Shown: positions 7,512-17,152 of the stretch, in pieces
Numbering within the stretch: the first letter of the stretch is position 1
How the letters are laid out: each line of letters begins with the position of its first letter
NCBI GenBank assembly: GCA_964627195.1
Contig: CAZVJU010000006.1
Coordinates: 1 to 59,541 of the forward strand
Origin: CAZVJU01 sp964627195
Lineage (GTDB): Bacteria > Patescibacteriota > Microgenomatia > UBA8517
Reading direction: 5' to 3'
DNA: 59,541 nt
Position numbers and translations under genes: made by a program
The notes under the pieces: generated by a model
Told to the model about the DNA's origin: nothing
Database searches by the model: none
What the model saw: only the letters and a program-made list of their open reading frames with translations

Positions 7512-9200
7512 ATGCAAATAACACCAGAATCCCTCAAAAAAATTATTGTCGGCAGCGGTTTTGTTGGTGAAGCTGACTTTGATGGTGCTGCTAAAACAGC
7601 AATTGAGCTTGGAAAAAATATTGTAGACATATTGATTTTCCGGGGTCTTATAAACGAAGAGACCATTGGGAAATTGGTGTCAGAGCACTTCGAAGTCCCC
7701 TTTATCAGTCTTCGTAGACAAAATATTCAGTCTGAAGTTCTTTCTCTCATTCCTGAAAAGATGGCACGGATGTACAGGATTGTCCCTATTGGTAAAGAAA
7801 AAGGCAAATTAAAAATTGCGATGGAAAATCCTGAGGATTTTGAGGCTCTTGAATTTGCCAAAAGACATACAGGTTTTGAGATAGAAGCCTATTATGCCAC
7901 TAAAGATGACTTATCTAAAGCCTTGGGACAATACAAAAAAGGTATTAAAGAGGATTTTGAGAAAATAATATCCGAAAACGTCAAAAGGATTGGACCCGAA
8001 GCGGATGAAGAAGATCTCGCCAAGGCAGCGGAGCAAGTTCCGATTGTAAAAATTTTAGATACAATCATGAGCTATGCAATAACGGAGAAGGCAAGCGATA
8101 TTCATATTGAAGTTCAGGAAGAAGAGGTAGTTGTTCGTTTCAGAATTGACGGAGTGCTGAGGGATATTGTAAAGTTTCCCCGCGGAATTGAGACGGCTTT
8201 GGTTGCCAGAATAAAAATTCTGTCGAATTTAAAAATTGATGAGCACAGAACTCCCCAAGACGGCCGGCATAAATTTCTATTTGAAGACGAAGTAGTTTCT
8301 TTGAGAATTTCAATAATTCCCGGATTCTATGGGGAAAATGTGGTTATGCGTCTTTTACAGGAAGCAAATAGACCTTTATCGCTTGAGGAGCTTGGTTTAA
8401 CAGGGCATAACTTGGAAATTATCCGCTCGAATATGACCAGACCGCATGGCATGATTCTGGTTACAGGTCCAACAGGTTCAGGAAAGACTACAACTTTATA
8501 TTCCGTTCTTAATATTCTTAACACGATTGAAGTGAAAATTTGCACTATTGAAGACCCGATCGAATATGCAATTGGCAGGGTTACCCAAATTCAAGTAAAC
8601 CCGAAAACCGGCATCGAGTTTTCAGCCGGCTTGCGGGCGCTCATGCGCCACGATCCGGACATTATCATGGTAGGCGAGATTCGTGACAAGGAAACCGCAG
8701 AAATTGCTATTCACTCAGCTCTCACCGGCCATTTGGTGCTTTCTACTCTGCATACCAATACCGCAGCTGGAGCTATACCACGATTTTTGGATATGGGAGC
8801 TGAAGATTTTCTTCTTGCTTCAACGTTAAATGTAGTTATTGCCCAGAGGTTGGTCCGAAAGATTTGCTCAAATTGTATTATTAAATACGCTCCCAGTGAT
8901 GTGGTTCGAAAAAAACTTTCCAAAGATTTGGGAGTAAACCTCGAAGATCAAAAATTTTATAAAGGCCAGGGGTGTAACCAGTGTAATCGGAAGGGCTACA
9001 CAGGCAGGATCGGAATATATGAAGCTTTGGCTATCACGGAGGAAATCCGAATTTTGATAACCCAAAAGGCGACAAGTGATGAAATTCAAAAAAAGGCAAT
9101 TGAGGAAGGGATGGTTACGATGCTTCAAGATGGGTTAGACAAAGTTTCTTCCGGTTTAACTACGATAGAGGAAGTGTTAAGAGTGGTAAGGGAGGAGTAG
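7512..9200 (+). CDS. pilB: Type IV pilus extension ATPase (GspE/PilB family)
   Basis: A 562-residue hexameric ATPase that powers pilus assembly. An N-terminal MshEN-like domain (about 1-150) precedes the motor. Walker A GPTGSGKTTT is near 319, the Asp box EDPIEYAIGRVTQIQVN follows, Walker B DPDIIMVGEIRD is near 382, and the His box TLHTNTA follows. A zinc site CSNC...CNQC lies near 453 and 488, typical of PilB and absent from retraction ATPase PilT. A TATAAT at about 7489 drives it. pilC follows 8 nt after the stop. Confidence 0.95.
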   Translation: MQITPESLKKIIVGSGFVGEADFDGAAKTAIELGKNIVDILIFRGLINEETIGKLVSEHFEVPFISLRRQNIQSEVLSLIPEKMARMYRIVPIGKEKGKLKIAMENPEDFEALEFAKRHTGFEIEAYYATKDDLSKALGQYKKGIKEDFEKIISENVKRIGPEADEEDLAKAAEQVPIVKILDTIMSYAITEKASDIHIEVQEEEVVVRFRIDGVLRDIVKFPRGIETALVARIKILSNLKIDEHRTPQDGRHKFLFEDEVVSLRISIIPGFYGENVVMRLLQEANRPLSLEELGLTGHNLEIIRSNMTRPHGMILVTGPTGSGKTTTLYSVLNILNTIEVKICTIEDPIEYAIGRVTQIQVNPKTGIEFSAGLRALMRHDPDIIMVGEIRDKETAEIAIHSALTGHLVLSTLHTNTAAGAIPRFLDMGAEDFLLASTLNVVIAQRLVRKICSNCIIKYAPSDVVRKKLSKDLGVNLEDQKFYKGQGCNQCNRKGYTGRIGIYEALAITEEIRILITQKATSDEIQKKAIEEGMVTMLQDGLDKVSSGLTTIEEVLRVVREE

Positions 9201-9208
9201 TTTTCAGT

Positions 9209-10423
9209 ATGCTTTTATATAAATACAAAGCTAAAGACAAGGAAGGCAAGATAATAGAGGATGTTGTTCAGGCAGTAAATAAAAAGGAAGCTGTAGCTTT
9301 TCTCAAATCTGACGATTATCAGGTTTTAACTATTAAGAACTTAAGTAAAGGGGGGGGATTTGTTATTTTCGGCGGAGGAATATCTGTATCTGAAAAAGCT
9401 GCCTTTTGTCGGTTTATGGCTACGATGCTTAGGGCGGGACTTCCTCTTCCTGAAGCGATTGATATTATTCGTCAGGAGACCCGCAATAAAAAACTCCAGG
9501 AAGTGCTTTTTGATATATCCTTTCATATAAGAAAAGGTGCGCAAATTTCTTCCGTTCTTGCCGGTTATAAATCTGAATTTGATCCTGTTTTTTTAACAAT
9601 GATTAAGGCAGGAGAAGAATCCGGTACTCTGGAGAAATCTTTTGATTATTTGGCAAAACAACTTTTAGCTTCTTATGAACTGTCCCAGAAAGTAAAAAGT
9701 TCAATGATGTATCCGATGGTTATTATAGGAGCGATGATTGCAAATGCAGGTGTTATGTTAGGCTTCGTACTTCCTAAAATGAGTGAGGTTTTTCTTTCTC
9801 TCAATGTTGAATTACCCACCGTTACACGATTTGTTCTGAATTTTGGCAAAGCTGTTGGCCAAAACATGGCTATAACATTCGGAGCGTTTTTTGCAGTCAT
9901 TTTTATAGTTATTATGCTTTTTTTGATCCGGTCTACGAGAACTTTGATTTTTTCATTTTTTGTCAAACTTCCGGTTATATCAAAGGTGATGGATCAACTA
10001 GATACTGCCAGATATGCAAGAACTTTCTCGACACTTCTGAAAAGCGGAGTTCCGATAATGGTTGCACTTGATGTTTCCTCCGATGTCCTCAGGCAGCCGG
10101 GTCTTAAAAGGCAGGCGAAAGAGTTAAGTAGCGGCGTGGCAAAGGGTATGTCCCTGAGTGAAATTTTGACAAAGCAGAAAAGATCTTTTCCGGTTACGAT
10201 GATACAAACCATTCGTGCGGGAGAAAAAACAGGAAGTTTGGAAATTGTCTTAGATGAGCTGGCTGCCTTTTATGAAATGGAGGTTGATTATAGTTTAAAG
10301 CGAGCAACCGCGCTATTGGAACCACTTCTCATGCTCATTATCGGAGTTGCGGTTGGAGCTATGGTGATTCTTCTGATCACACCTATTTATAGTATAGTGG
10401 GAGGATTGGAAAGTGGTTTGTGA
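9209..10423 (+). CDS. pilC: Type IV pilus inner-membrane platform protein
   Basis: A 404-residue GspF/PilC protein with two duplicated GspF domains (about 70-195 and 272-395), each beginning with an FCRFMATMLRAGLPLPEA or YARTFSTLLKSGVPIMVA pattern. Membrane helices lie near 170-190, 222-245 and 372-395. It bridges the PilB motor and the pilin base. Its stop overlaps the next start by 4 nt. Confidence 0.94.
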   Translation: MLLYKYKAKDKEGKIIEDVVQAVNKKEAVAFLKSDDYQVLTIKNLSKGGGFVIFGGGISVSEKAAFCRFMATMLRAGLPLPEAIDIIRQETRNKKLQEVLFDISFHIRKGAQISSVLAGYKSEFDPVFLTMIKAGEESGTLEKSFDYLAKQLLASYELSQKVKSSMMYPMVIIGAMIANAGVMLGFVLPKMSEVFLSLNVELPTVTRFVLNFGKAVGQNMAITFGAFFAVIFIVIMLFLIRSTRTLIFSFFVKLPVISKVMDQLDTARYARTFSTLLKSGVPIMVALDVSSDVLRQPGLKRQAKELSSGVAKGMSLSEILTKQKRSFPVTMIQTIRAGEKTGSLEIVLDELAAFYEMEVDYSLKRATALLEPLLMLIIGVAVGAMVILLITPIYSIVGGLESGL

Positions 10424-10752
10424 CGATGAACGAAGAAAAAAGAAGCTCCACTTCACTAATAGTATTTGTAGTTTTACTTTTAGTGATAGTCATCTTGGTC
10501 ATATCAGCCTTTAAATTGTTTTCTTTTTCAGACAAAGAATCAGCAGTGTCTGGCGAAGACAACGAGGAAACCACCACCGACAATTCTCAGGAGAATTTTG
10601 TTGGCGATTATTTTACTGAAGAATTTGCTAAAAGCCCTGAAGCTAATGAAGTGGAGTCTGAAGGTATAGGAGAATCCAAAAGTTGCGAACTTTTAGGTCA
10701 GAATGTGCGGGAGGGAACAGTAATTAATGATTCTACATGTGCTTCTCCCTAG
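10420..10752 (+). CDS. Small single-pass membrane protein of the pilus operon
   Basis: I do not recognise the family. It is 110 residues long, with one hydrophobic helix (about 9-30, STSLIVFVVLLLVIVILVISAF) and an acidic, Ser/Glu-rich outer part ending in two Cys (SCELLGQ and STCASP) that could form a disulfide. ATG 10420 overlaps the pilC stop, so it is co-translated with pilC and probably serves the pilus. No pilin cleavage motif is seen. Confidence 0.7.
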   Translation: MTMNEEKRSSTSLIVFVVLLLVIVILVISAFKLFSFSDKESAVSGEDNEETTTDNSQENFVGDYFTEEFAKSPEANEVESEGIGESKSCELLGQNVREGTVINDSTCASP

Positions 10753-10774
10753 AATGGGAATTTTTGCGTTAGTT

Positions 10775-12232
10775 TTACTTTTCCTCTCTCCAAGATATAA
10801 ATTCATACTCTCCGGAAGTTGGAAAATAAGGCGGAGGAGCGTAGAGAAGATTGGTATCATAGTTCACCGTGCGGGTTGTAAAACCTGAAATAAGAGTTGA
10901 GCCGTACGTATGGTTCCAATACGACTTGTAGTAATTGATGAGAGCTCCGTTTATTGTCAAACTGTTTTTTATAGAGCCAATTAGAGGATTAATCCCGATG
11001 TTTGTTCGACATTGATCGTTTGTATATCTATGTCTGATAATTTTTCCTTTTTGTGCCATAAGCACAGCATCTACTTGAAAGTTGTTAGGTATATCTCGGG
11101 TGAAAAAGATATTGTCTTGGGAAATAATACCTAATACGTCGCTTCCGTCGTATGCTGTATAGGTAATACTATTAGGGATCCAGACATCTACCTGACTCGA
11201 TTGTATGGGAAATGTGGCAGCGGTTACTGTAATTCGTCCTCGAACAGTACCTTCTAACCAGAGGTTATCTTCTACGAAGACTATTGGATTATCCAATACG
11301 TTATAAGTTCCTAGAGTGGTTTCTGATGTTATTACTTGATCAAGATTTCTACATCCTCCAACCCCCTCAGCTCCTAAGCCTGAACCCGATGTACTAAATC
11401 CACGAATCGCGGATGTTGAATCAACTCTCTTTACGGTAAAAGACCCATCGTTTGAAAAAATGACGTGATAACCTCTTTTTCCTGATGAATCAAGATGAAG
11501 TCCGTCTGTTAGAGCGGAGTCTCTTATATTTGTAAGATCGACTGAAATAGCATCAAAATCAACTTGTGTTACAGGGAATTGCCACAGTCCTTGGTCGCCT
11601 CCACTTCCCCAGACTCCTGGTTTTTGTTGAGGAGTGTTATTAGGAGGAGGATAGCCAGGACCGCATCCGGTTTCACTTCCACACATATATGTGTCCTGAG
11701 CGCTTGTAATAAGTGAAGTATTTGTTCCGTCCATGCGAATACCGTTATTAGAGTGGATTAAACCATTAATAGTAATTCCAGCTCCATACCAAGTACTTGC
11801 ATTTGTGAGGAATGAGTATCTGGCAAAGGAAGGAATTCCGTATTGTACGGAAACAGTTCTTTTTATTTTTGGATATTGATAAGTCCAACCTGTAGATTTA
11901 ATGGTTACTACAGAAGAGCCAAGATTTGGCTCAACTATTTCAAGACTGTATTTTCCAAGGGCTTTCCCTTGAGGATCCGTGAATTCATGTTCATATGGGC
12001 CCGGTTGGCCTGTTCCATCAGTAAAATCATCCGGGTCGTGGGCCAGATGCCAGCGGTAATAGTTTACGCCTGCTTCAGCAATGTGGAGTGCACTCTCCAA
12101 ACCTACTTGTCTATTTGAATAGTTAAACTGTAAAGTCAGAACAAAAAGAATTCCGTAAAGAACAACTAAAAGAGCACCGGTTATAATAAGGAGAGCCGGA
12201 GTGATTGTACCCGTGAGTGAAAAACGCTTCAT
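10775..12232 (-). CDS. PilX/GspK-like exported pilus accessory protein
   Basis: A 485-residue protein with one N-terminal membrane helix (about 10-32) followed by SALHIAEAGVNYYRWHLAHD. That AEAGVN segment is a hallmark of PilX-like minor pilus proteins. The rest is beta-rich and Ser/Thr/Gly-rich, with a possible Cys pair (YMCGSETGCG). It has no classical GFTLIE cleavage site. It is the last of three minus-strand pilin-like genes, so I infer a minor or tip component of the pilus. Confidence 0.7.
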   Translation of the reverse strand: MKRFSLTGTITPALLIITGALLVVLYGILFVLTLQFNYSNRQVGLESALHIAEAGVNYYRWHLAHDPDDFTDGTGQPGPYEHEFTDPQGKALGKYSLEIVEPNLGSSVVTIKSTGWTYQYPKIKRTVSVQYGIPSFARYSFLTNASTWYGAGITINGLIHSNNGIRMDGTNTSLITSAQDTYMCGSETGCGPGYPPPNNTPQQKPGVWGSGGDQGLWQFPVTQVDFDAISVDLTNIRDSALTDGLHLDSSGKRGYHVIFSNDGSFTVKRVDSTSAIRGFSTSGSGLGAEGVGGCRNLDQVITSETTLGTYNVLDNPIVFVEDNLWLEGTVRGRITVTAATFPIQSSQVDVWIPNSITYTAYDGSDVLGIISQDNIFFTRDIPNNFQVDAVLMAQKGKIIRHRYTNDQCRTNIGINPLIGSIKNSLTINGALINYYKSYWNHTYGSTLISGFTTRTVNYDTNLLYAPPPYFPTSGEYEFISWREEK

Positions 12233-12266
12233 ATATTATTTCATTCTAGATCCTAAAGTTAGTCTT

Positions 12267-12917
12267 TTAAAGATTCTCTTTAAGAATTCTCAGTTGAGTG
12301 TAAGATTCAAGAATGAAATTATTGTCCGCGTCATTATTTTTTGTATTTAATTCAAGAAAAACTTTCATAAGTTTAGTATCAGATAACCGGACAGGTTCGG
12401 CTAGTGGATTATTTGCTGTGTCCGCCGGCCAATCACCATTGTAATAATAAAAGATTGGATTTGCGCCATTTCGGACATTGTCAGAAAGAACTCTTACTTT
12501 TTCATTTGCAGGAGGATAGGTCGCAGGGTAACCTATCGGTTCTATTACCCCCTTGACAAATTGCGTTCCTGTTAATGAATATCGGACCTTTTCAGTTACT
12601 CCGTCGTAATCGATATCGGAATAAAAAATCATTTCTTGGTCCCGAGCTCGCTCCATGGGATAGGCTGCGTTTTCCCCCGTTTGGATGTTTCTTAGGTCAC
12701 GGACCATTAAACTAACTTGCGAATTTGTTTCCTCGATGTTTAAGAGATTTTTGAAAGTAACAAGCCTGCTTTGTGTAGTGATATAAATCAGCGACAGAAT
12801 ACCTCCGCCGAGAATTACTGTAATCACCGCAGTGATAAGGACTTCGATGAGTGTAAAACCCGAATTGGTAGTAAGTGGTAAGTTGTGAGTTGTAAGTGGT
12901 CTGAAATTAGTTTTCAT
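12267..12917 (-). CDS. Prepilin-like minor pilin (PilW/PulJ type)
   Basis: A 216-residue protein with a long 17-residue leader and a classical type III signal: G|FTLIEVLITAVITVILGGGIL, where Glu at +5 is present. The C-terminal half is soluble and Asn/Asp-rich. It lies between the PilV-like and PilX-like genes in the same direction, the usual minor pilin order. Cleavage would need a prepilin peptidase, which is not in this window. Confidence 0.85.
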   Translation of the reverse strand: MKTNFRPLTTHNLPLTTNSGFTLIEVLITAVITVILGGGILSLIYITTQSRLVTFKNLLNIEETNSQVSLMVRDLRNIQTGENAAYPMERARDQEMIFYSDIDYDGVTEKVRYSLTGTQFVKGVIEPIGYPATYPPANEKVRVLSDNVRNGANPIFYYYNGDWPADTANNPLAEPVRLSDTKLMKVFLELNTKNNDADNNFILESYTQLRILKENL

Positions 12918-12952
12918 AGTTATTGATTCATAATTTCCTCTTCTTAACTTCC

Positions 12953-14314
12953 TTATTGTGGAGTTAAAATTATTTGTTCTTGTGTTTGGTTCAGAACGTC
13001 GATATTGTTGCTAAAGTCCAAAAATCCAGATGCTGTTGCACTCATGAGATAGGACTGTGCTTGTAATCCTGGAAAAAAGGTTTGTCCGAAATCAGGATCG
13101 GATGATCCTCCTGAATATTTTGTTTCGGAATATCCGCTTCCTGCATCTGATAATATTGCGGACACCGAAGCGACGGGAGTATTTGATGTGTCCACAAATG
13201 TAGTAAGAAGACTGTTTGTGGTATGGGGTGAAAGAGAAACTACTAAGGAAGGGTTTGTATTTGGAAGAACAGCAATTGGTAAGTAGGGATTGGCTCCGGA
13301 AATATCGTAAGGGGAGGATGGTTCTAAAATGACTACATAGTTATCCCACTCGAAATCTGTCAAATTTAGAGTTCCTGAAGAATCGGTGGATAAAGCTTCG
13401 TCATATTTGTAGACAGACTGTCCAGATGTATCTACACCTATCGTTTTTTGTCCTCTTAGTTGAAAGTTTACATTTCCCAAGGACGCGAAGCTATTCTCTC
13501 TGGAATCAACTGTTGAAATTACAAGTGTAGAGATTTGGTCAATTGCAAAACTAATTTCAGTGAGAGCACCATCTAAAATAGTCTGATGAGGCTTATTGGG
13601 ATTGGCCACTTCACTAGTTGAGTATGTTCGCTCAACGCTATAACCTGGTTTTGTAACTGTTATCTCGTAACAGGAATTACAAATAGGCATACCTGGTCGG
13701 ATAACTCTTCCGTTATCGGAAGTTGAGGTAGTTATATTAATTGGCGGAGCGAGAGAATTTGCAATTATTGTTACCGTTGCTTGAGGGATTGGGTCGCCAT
13801 TTGAGTTAAATACAAGAATAGAAAGTGTCCCTCCACCTGCGGTTGTTTCTACTCCTTTAGGGGCGATATCACTCAAAAGCACTACCGGGTTTTTTCTTGA
13901 AGTGGCAACGCCTTCCCATGAAACTTCAACCCTGACTCGTTTGTAGTCTGTAGCTAAAGTATCATCCGGAATTCCTCCTTCTGTACCATCAAAGGGATCA
14001 TCAATATAAATTATTTCTGTTTTAACAGTATAATTAAGTTTATTTCGAGTAATAGTTTCTTCTCGCAGAATAGGACCCCAGGGAACACCACCTAGCGTTC
14101 CTACATTATCAAACGGGAGGTTTCTAAGTAGTTCCAGTTTTTCCTGGGCAAGGTGTTTGGCAGTTATTCTGGCCCGATTAAAAGAAACGAAATTAAAAGA
14201 CGCGCCGACAACCGTAAATATCGCCTGGGCAAGAATCGAAAAGACAGCGAGTGCAACAAGAATGCCAATGAGACTTTGGCCACGGATAAGACCGTTATTA
14301 GTGTTGGACAGCAT
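12953..14314 (-). CDS. PilV-like minor pilin with carboxypeptidase-regulatory-like repeats
   Basis: A 453-residue protein. The N-terminus RGQSLIGILVALAVFSILAQAIFTVV is pilin-like but has Gly-Ile where most pilins have Glu at +5 (SLIGI instead of TLIEV). AKHLAQEKLELLRNLPFDNVG is typical of PilV proteins. After about residue 155 come two or three Ig-like carboxypeptidase-regulatory domains (GDPIPQATVTI, NTPVASVSAIL). These suggest an adhesive, displayed minor pilin. First gene of the minus-strand set, divergent from pilM. Confidence 0.75.
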   Translation of the reverse strand: MLSNTNNGLIRGQSLIGILVALAVFSILAQAIFTVVGASFNFVSFNRARITAKHLAQEKLELLRNLPFDNVGTLGGVPWGPILREETITRNKLNYTVKTEIIYIDDPFDGTEGGIPDDTLATDYKRVRVEVSWEGVATSRKNPVVLLSDIAPKGVETTAGGGTLSILVFNSNGDPIPQATVTIIANSLAPPINITTSTSDNGRVIRPGMPICNSCYEITVTKPGYSVERTYSTSEVANPNKPHQTILDGALTEISFAIDQISTLVISTVDSRENSFASLGNVNFQLRGQKTIGVDTSGQSVYKYDEALSTDSSGTLNLTDFEWDNYVVILEPSSPYDISGANPYLPIAVLPNTNPSLVVSLSPHTTNSLLTTFVDTSNTPVASVSAILSDAGSGYSETKYSGGSSDPDFGQTFFPGLQAQSYLMSATASGFLDFSNNIDVLNQTQEQIILTPQ

Positions 14315-14563
14315 GAAATTTATATATGTCCTTCGACTCCCTTTGGTCGCTCAGGATGGGAAAGGATAATACCTTTCTCAATTGATATTAAGTATATCAT
14401 CTGCAATAATGAATAATAATGCGAATGCAACGAATTTTTATACGAATGCAACGAATGGCTACGAATGAATTGGATTAATAATTTGTAGTTACCACGCCTA
14501 GCGTGGCAAAGCTTTGCTTATTCGTATCATTCGGATACATTCATAGATTAGCATTATTTTTTT
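14315..14563. promoter_or_regulatory. Divergent intergenic region between minor pilin and pilM operons
   Basis: No gene is seen. The region holds three direct CGAATGCAACGAAT-like or CTACGAAT units (14422-14468) and a perfect hairpin CCACGC-CTA-GCGTGG (14492-14506). Next to the hairpin is the 12-bp palindrome GCAAAGCTTTGC (14506-14517). Similar CTACGAAT units occur at 1047-1069 and 4759. It must contain promoters for both directions, but I cannot pick clear -35 boxes. Confidence 0.5.
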
Positions 14564-16003
14564 ATGTTCAAAAAAACGTTCATTTCAATTTATTTTTTGG
14601 CCAGTAGGGTAATTGTAGTTCAACTATCTTCTGATAAAAAGAAAATCGTTAAGGAAGCGACGGTAGAAATTCCTCCAGGAATTATAGAAAACTCTAAGGT
14701 GATTGACGAGAAAGGTCTTTCTCAAATCTTAAAAAACGTTTGGACTAAGTTTCACCTCAAGGAAAAATCAGTAGGTCTTATCCTGCCAGAATTTTCTACT
14801 TTTACTAAGCTTTTTAAACTGCCGAAACTGAGAGTATCTGAACTTGCAGAGGCAGTTACCTGGCAAGCTCAGGAATTCCTTCCTACGCTCCCGTCAGAAA
14901 TGATTACAGATTGGAAAATAGTAGAAAAGAGCTTAGCCGGTTTTGAAATTTTGTTTATTGCGGTTAATAGAGAGCTTCTTATTGGCTATGTTAAAGCGAG
15001 CGAGATGGCTGGTCTTTTTCCTTTAGTTGTAGAGATACCCTCTGTAGGGTTAGCGAGGCTCACCAGCGAAAAAGGATCAGGAAGTTTTATTGTGTATACC
15101 AATTTCGGCGAAACCCTTCTAATTATCTCCGAAAAGGAAAAGATTTTCGGGACTTCAGTTTTTTATGGTGCGAGTAGTGAGCAGATAGTTAAAACGTCAC
15201 AGCGCATGCTGGTTCATTACAAAGATGTTAAAGTGGCAAAGCTGCTGGTTGGCGGAAATGAAATGACAGAGGAGTTATCTAAAAAACTAGGTTCCGCTCT
15301 GAAACTCTCGTCAGAATGGTTACAACCTCAACTTGTCAATCTGGAATCAAAGGAAATCCAGCAATTTTTAATTCCTATATCTCAGCAATTTGGGGAAACT
15401 GCTGAGCCTATGGACCCGACTTCCGTCAATTTACTTCCAGCGGCATTGGTGGATAGATATAGAGTTGCAAAATTAAAACTTCAAATTTGGAGCCTGACGT
15501 TAACTGTTACCTTGTTTGTTTGGATTTCATTTTTAATAACATTGGGCGCGTATCTTTTTATGAGAGAAAGTACTGCCCAACTCAAGTCAAGTATGAAGGT
15601 AAGTGTTAACGCTCAGAAACGGCAGGAGTTTGTGAAAGAGGTAGAAGCAACCAATAGGATATCGGGAAAGATTCTTGCTATCAAAAAAAGTCATGTCTTG
15701 CCGCAGAAAATACTTAATGGTATTTATAGCGCAAAACCTTCCACTATTTCCTTAGTTTCATATTCGCTCGACTTGGATAAAGGGGAGATTGACCTAACAG
15801 GGATATCATCGTCCCGGGAATCTTTACTTGCCTTTAAACAAAATTTAGAGTCGACTGAAAATTTTTCGTCAGTAGCTATACCTATATCGAGTTTCGAGGA
15901 GGAAACAAATTTACTATTCCAGATGAGTTTTAAATATAAACCGATTTATACAGTTATACCATCCCAACCTGTAAAGAAAGAAAGGGTAATAAATGATAAC
16001 TAA
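14564..16003 (+). CDS. pilM: PilM-PilN fusion, pilus inner-membrane assembly protein
   Basis: A 479-residue protein. Residues 1 to about 285 are an actin-like PilM domain (LPEFSTFTKLFKLPKL, EAVTWQAQEFLPTLPSEMITDW). Residues about 290-479 look like PilN: the VNLLPAAL start, a membrane helix near 312-335, then a periplasmic coiled coil and ferredoxin-like end. In most bacteria PilM and PilN are separate and bind through the PilN INLLP peptide; here that link is covalent. It overlaps the next gene by 11 nt. Confidence 0.8.
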   Translation: MFKKTFISIYFLASRVIVVQLSSDKKKIVKEATVEIPPGIIENSKVIDEKGLSQILKNVWTKFHLKEKSVGLILPEFSTFTKLFKLPKLRVSELAEAVTWQAQEFLPTLPSEMITDWKIVEKSLAGFEILFIAVNRELLIGYVKASEMAGLFPLVVEIPSVGLARLTSEKGSGSFIVYTNFGETLLIISEKEKIFGTSVFYGASSEQIVKTSQRMLVHYKDVKVAKLLVGGNEMTEELSKKLGSALKLSSEWLQPQLVNLESKEIQQFLIPISQQFGETAEPMDPTSVNLLPAALVDRYRVAKLKLQIWSLTLTVTLFVWISFLITLGAYLFMRESTAQLKSSMKVSVNAQKRQEFVKEVEATNRISGKILAIKKSHVLPQKILNGIYSAKPSTISLVSYSLDLDKGEIDLTGISSSRESLLAFKQNLESTENFSSVAIPISSFEEETNLLFQMSFKYKPIYTVIPSQPVKKERVINDN

Positions 16004-16796
16004 GACTACTTTAGACAAGGTAGACAAAAAAGAGACAAACAAGGATACGCAAAATCAGCCGGTGGGAGGTTATCTTACTCAAATGAAGGAGCTTCCGCCG
16101 CAGGAGGAGGCTATTGCGACAAAAGTAAAAACCGAGTCAGAAAAACCACCTCTTCAGGAGACAAAAGAGGTCGGTAAGGTGACTAAAGGTGAGCCACAGA
16201 AAGAAGATAGAAAGGATATGGCTGAAGATCCATTGGAGCAAGAACTTTTTGGGGAAGAGAAATCTTTTCGGATTCCTTTATCATCAAAAGATGTAATTTT
16301 AGGAATAATTAACATTGTTTCCGTGATTTTTTTGATTATTATTCTTTTTCAGTTTCCTAAAAAAGCACAGGAGCTGAAGAGTTTGAGAGTGGAGGAGTAT
16401 CTGAATGAAGCTACGGAAACCTTTGAATTTGAGGAAATGGAGCTAAATAGACAGAAGTCCGAAAAGCTGCAGACATTTTTTACCGACGAGTCGGGAATAG
16501 TTGAGTTTGTGAATGAACTTGAAAAAATCGGGTCTGCCAGCGGGGTTCTTAAAAACGTTACTTTTGCCAACCAAGTGCCTGTAAAGGATAAGGCCGGAAG
16601 TTTTGGAATTCCAATCGTAATCGATCTCGAAGGCAGTTGGGAAGGTATCGATCAAGATTTACAAAAAATTGATAAATTAAGTTTCCTCATAAGACCTGTC
16701 AAGGTGGATGTAGAACCTTCCGAAGATGAGCCGGGAGTGATACTATTTAAGTACGGAGTTATTTTGTATGTTAACGATACAAAATTCGCACAATAG
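15993..16796 (+). CDS. PilO-like pilus assembly protein
   Basis: A 267-residue protein with a long charged cytoplasmic part rich in Lys, Glu and Pro (about 1-92), one membrane helix (about 98-120, DVILGIINIVSVIFLIIILF) and a coiled-coil plus ferredoxin-like periplasmic part. Size, topology and position after PilM-PilN fit PilO, although the long N-terminal tail is unusual. The weak sequence match keeps this as context-supported inference. Confidence 0.6.
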   Translation: MITKTTLDKVDKKETNKDTQNQPVGGYLTQMKELPPQEEAIATKVKTESEKPPLQETKEVGKVTKGEPQKEDRKDMAEDPLEQELFGEEKSFRIPLSSKDVILGIINIVSVIFLIIILFQFPKKAQELKSLRVEEYLNEATETFEFEEMELNRQKSEKLQTFFTDESGIVEFVNELEKIGSASGVLKNVTFANQVPVKDKAGSFGIPIVIDLEGSWEGIDQDLQKIDKLSFLIRPVKVDVEPSEDEPGVILFKYGVILYVNDTKFAQ

Positions 16797-16839
16797 TGCG
16801 ACTTTTGTAAGCAGAGCTTGGCACCACTTTGTGTTGTGG

Positions 16840-16856
16840 CATATGATATCTGTAAA
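16840..16856. repeat. Short copy of the ATCTGTAA hairpin element
   Basis: GGCATAT-GAT-ATCTGTAA resembles the second hairpin of the elements at 33107-33150 and 53334-53380, reduced to a 3-nt loop. It keeps the same T opposite C mismatch and the ATCTGTAA end. Confidence 0.4.
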
Positions 16857-16912
16857 CTGGGAGAAAATAAGTAAATAATATTATTTACTTGGCATATTCT
16901 TGATATATATAT

Positions 16913-17152
16913 ATGAATTTAAGTGAAACATTAGAATCTGTAGATAAATTTTATATCGTCTTTGCAGCAATTCTTATCCTTTTGGCTGTAATGGTTATAT
17001 TCTCTTTTCGTGGGCTCTTTTCAGCTTATCTGACGGCATATGAAATCGGTCAGAAAGACTTGGGAAATAGCGTAAGAATAGATAAAGGTAACATGGAAGA
17101 AGCTGATAAATGGGTGTCAAATAAAGAAACCTTACCATTAGAAATTAGATGA
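16913..17152 (+). CDS. Small single-pass membrane protein before the major prepilin
   Basis: The family is not recognised. It has 79 residues, with a hydrophobic helix at about 14-36 (FYIVFAAILILLAVMVIFSF) followed by LTAYEIGQKDLGNSVRIDKG. Its stop overlaps the prepilin start (ATGATGA), so the two are probably translated together. It lacks a prepilin cleavage motif. A pilus-related role is inferred from position only. Confidence 0.6.
   Translation: MNLSETLESVDKFYIVFAAILILLAVMVIFSFRGLFSAYLTAYEIGQKDLGNSVRIDKGNMEEADKWVSNKETLPLEIR

Noticed and set aside
14422..14517. Possible replication origin (repeats plus palindromes in a divergent spacer)
   Set aside because: There are no DnaA-box clusters of the TTATCCACA type and no dnaA or dnaN nearby.
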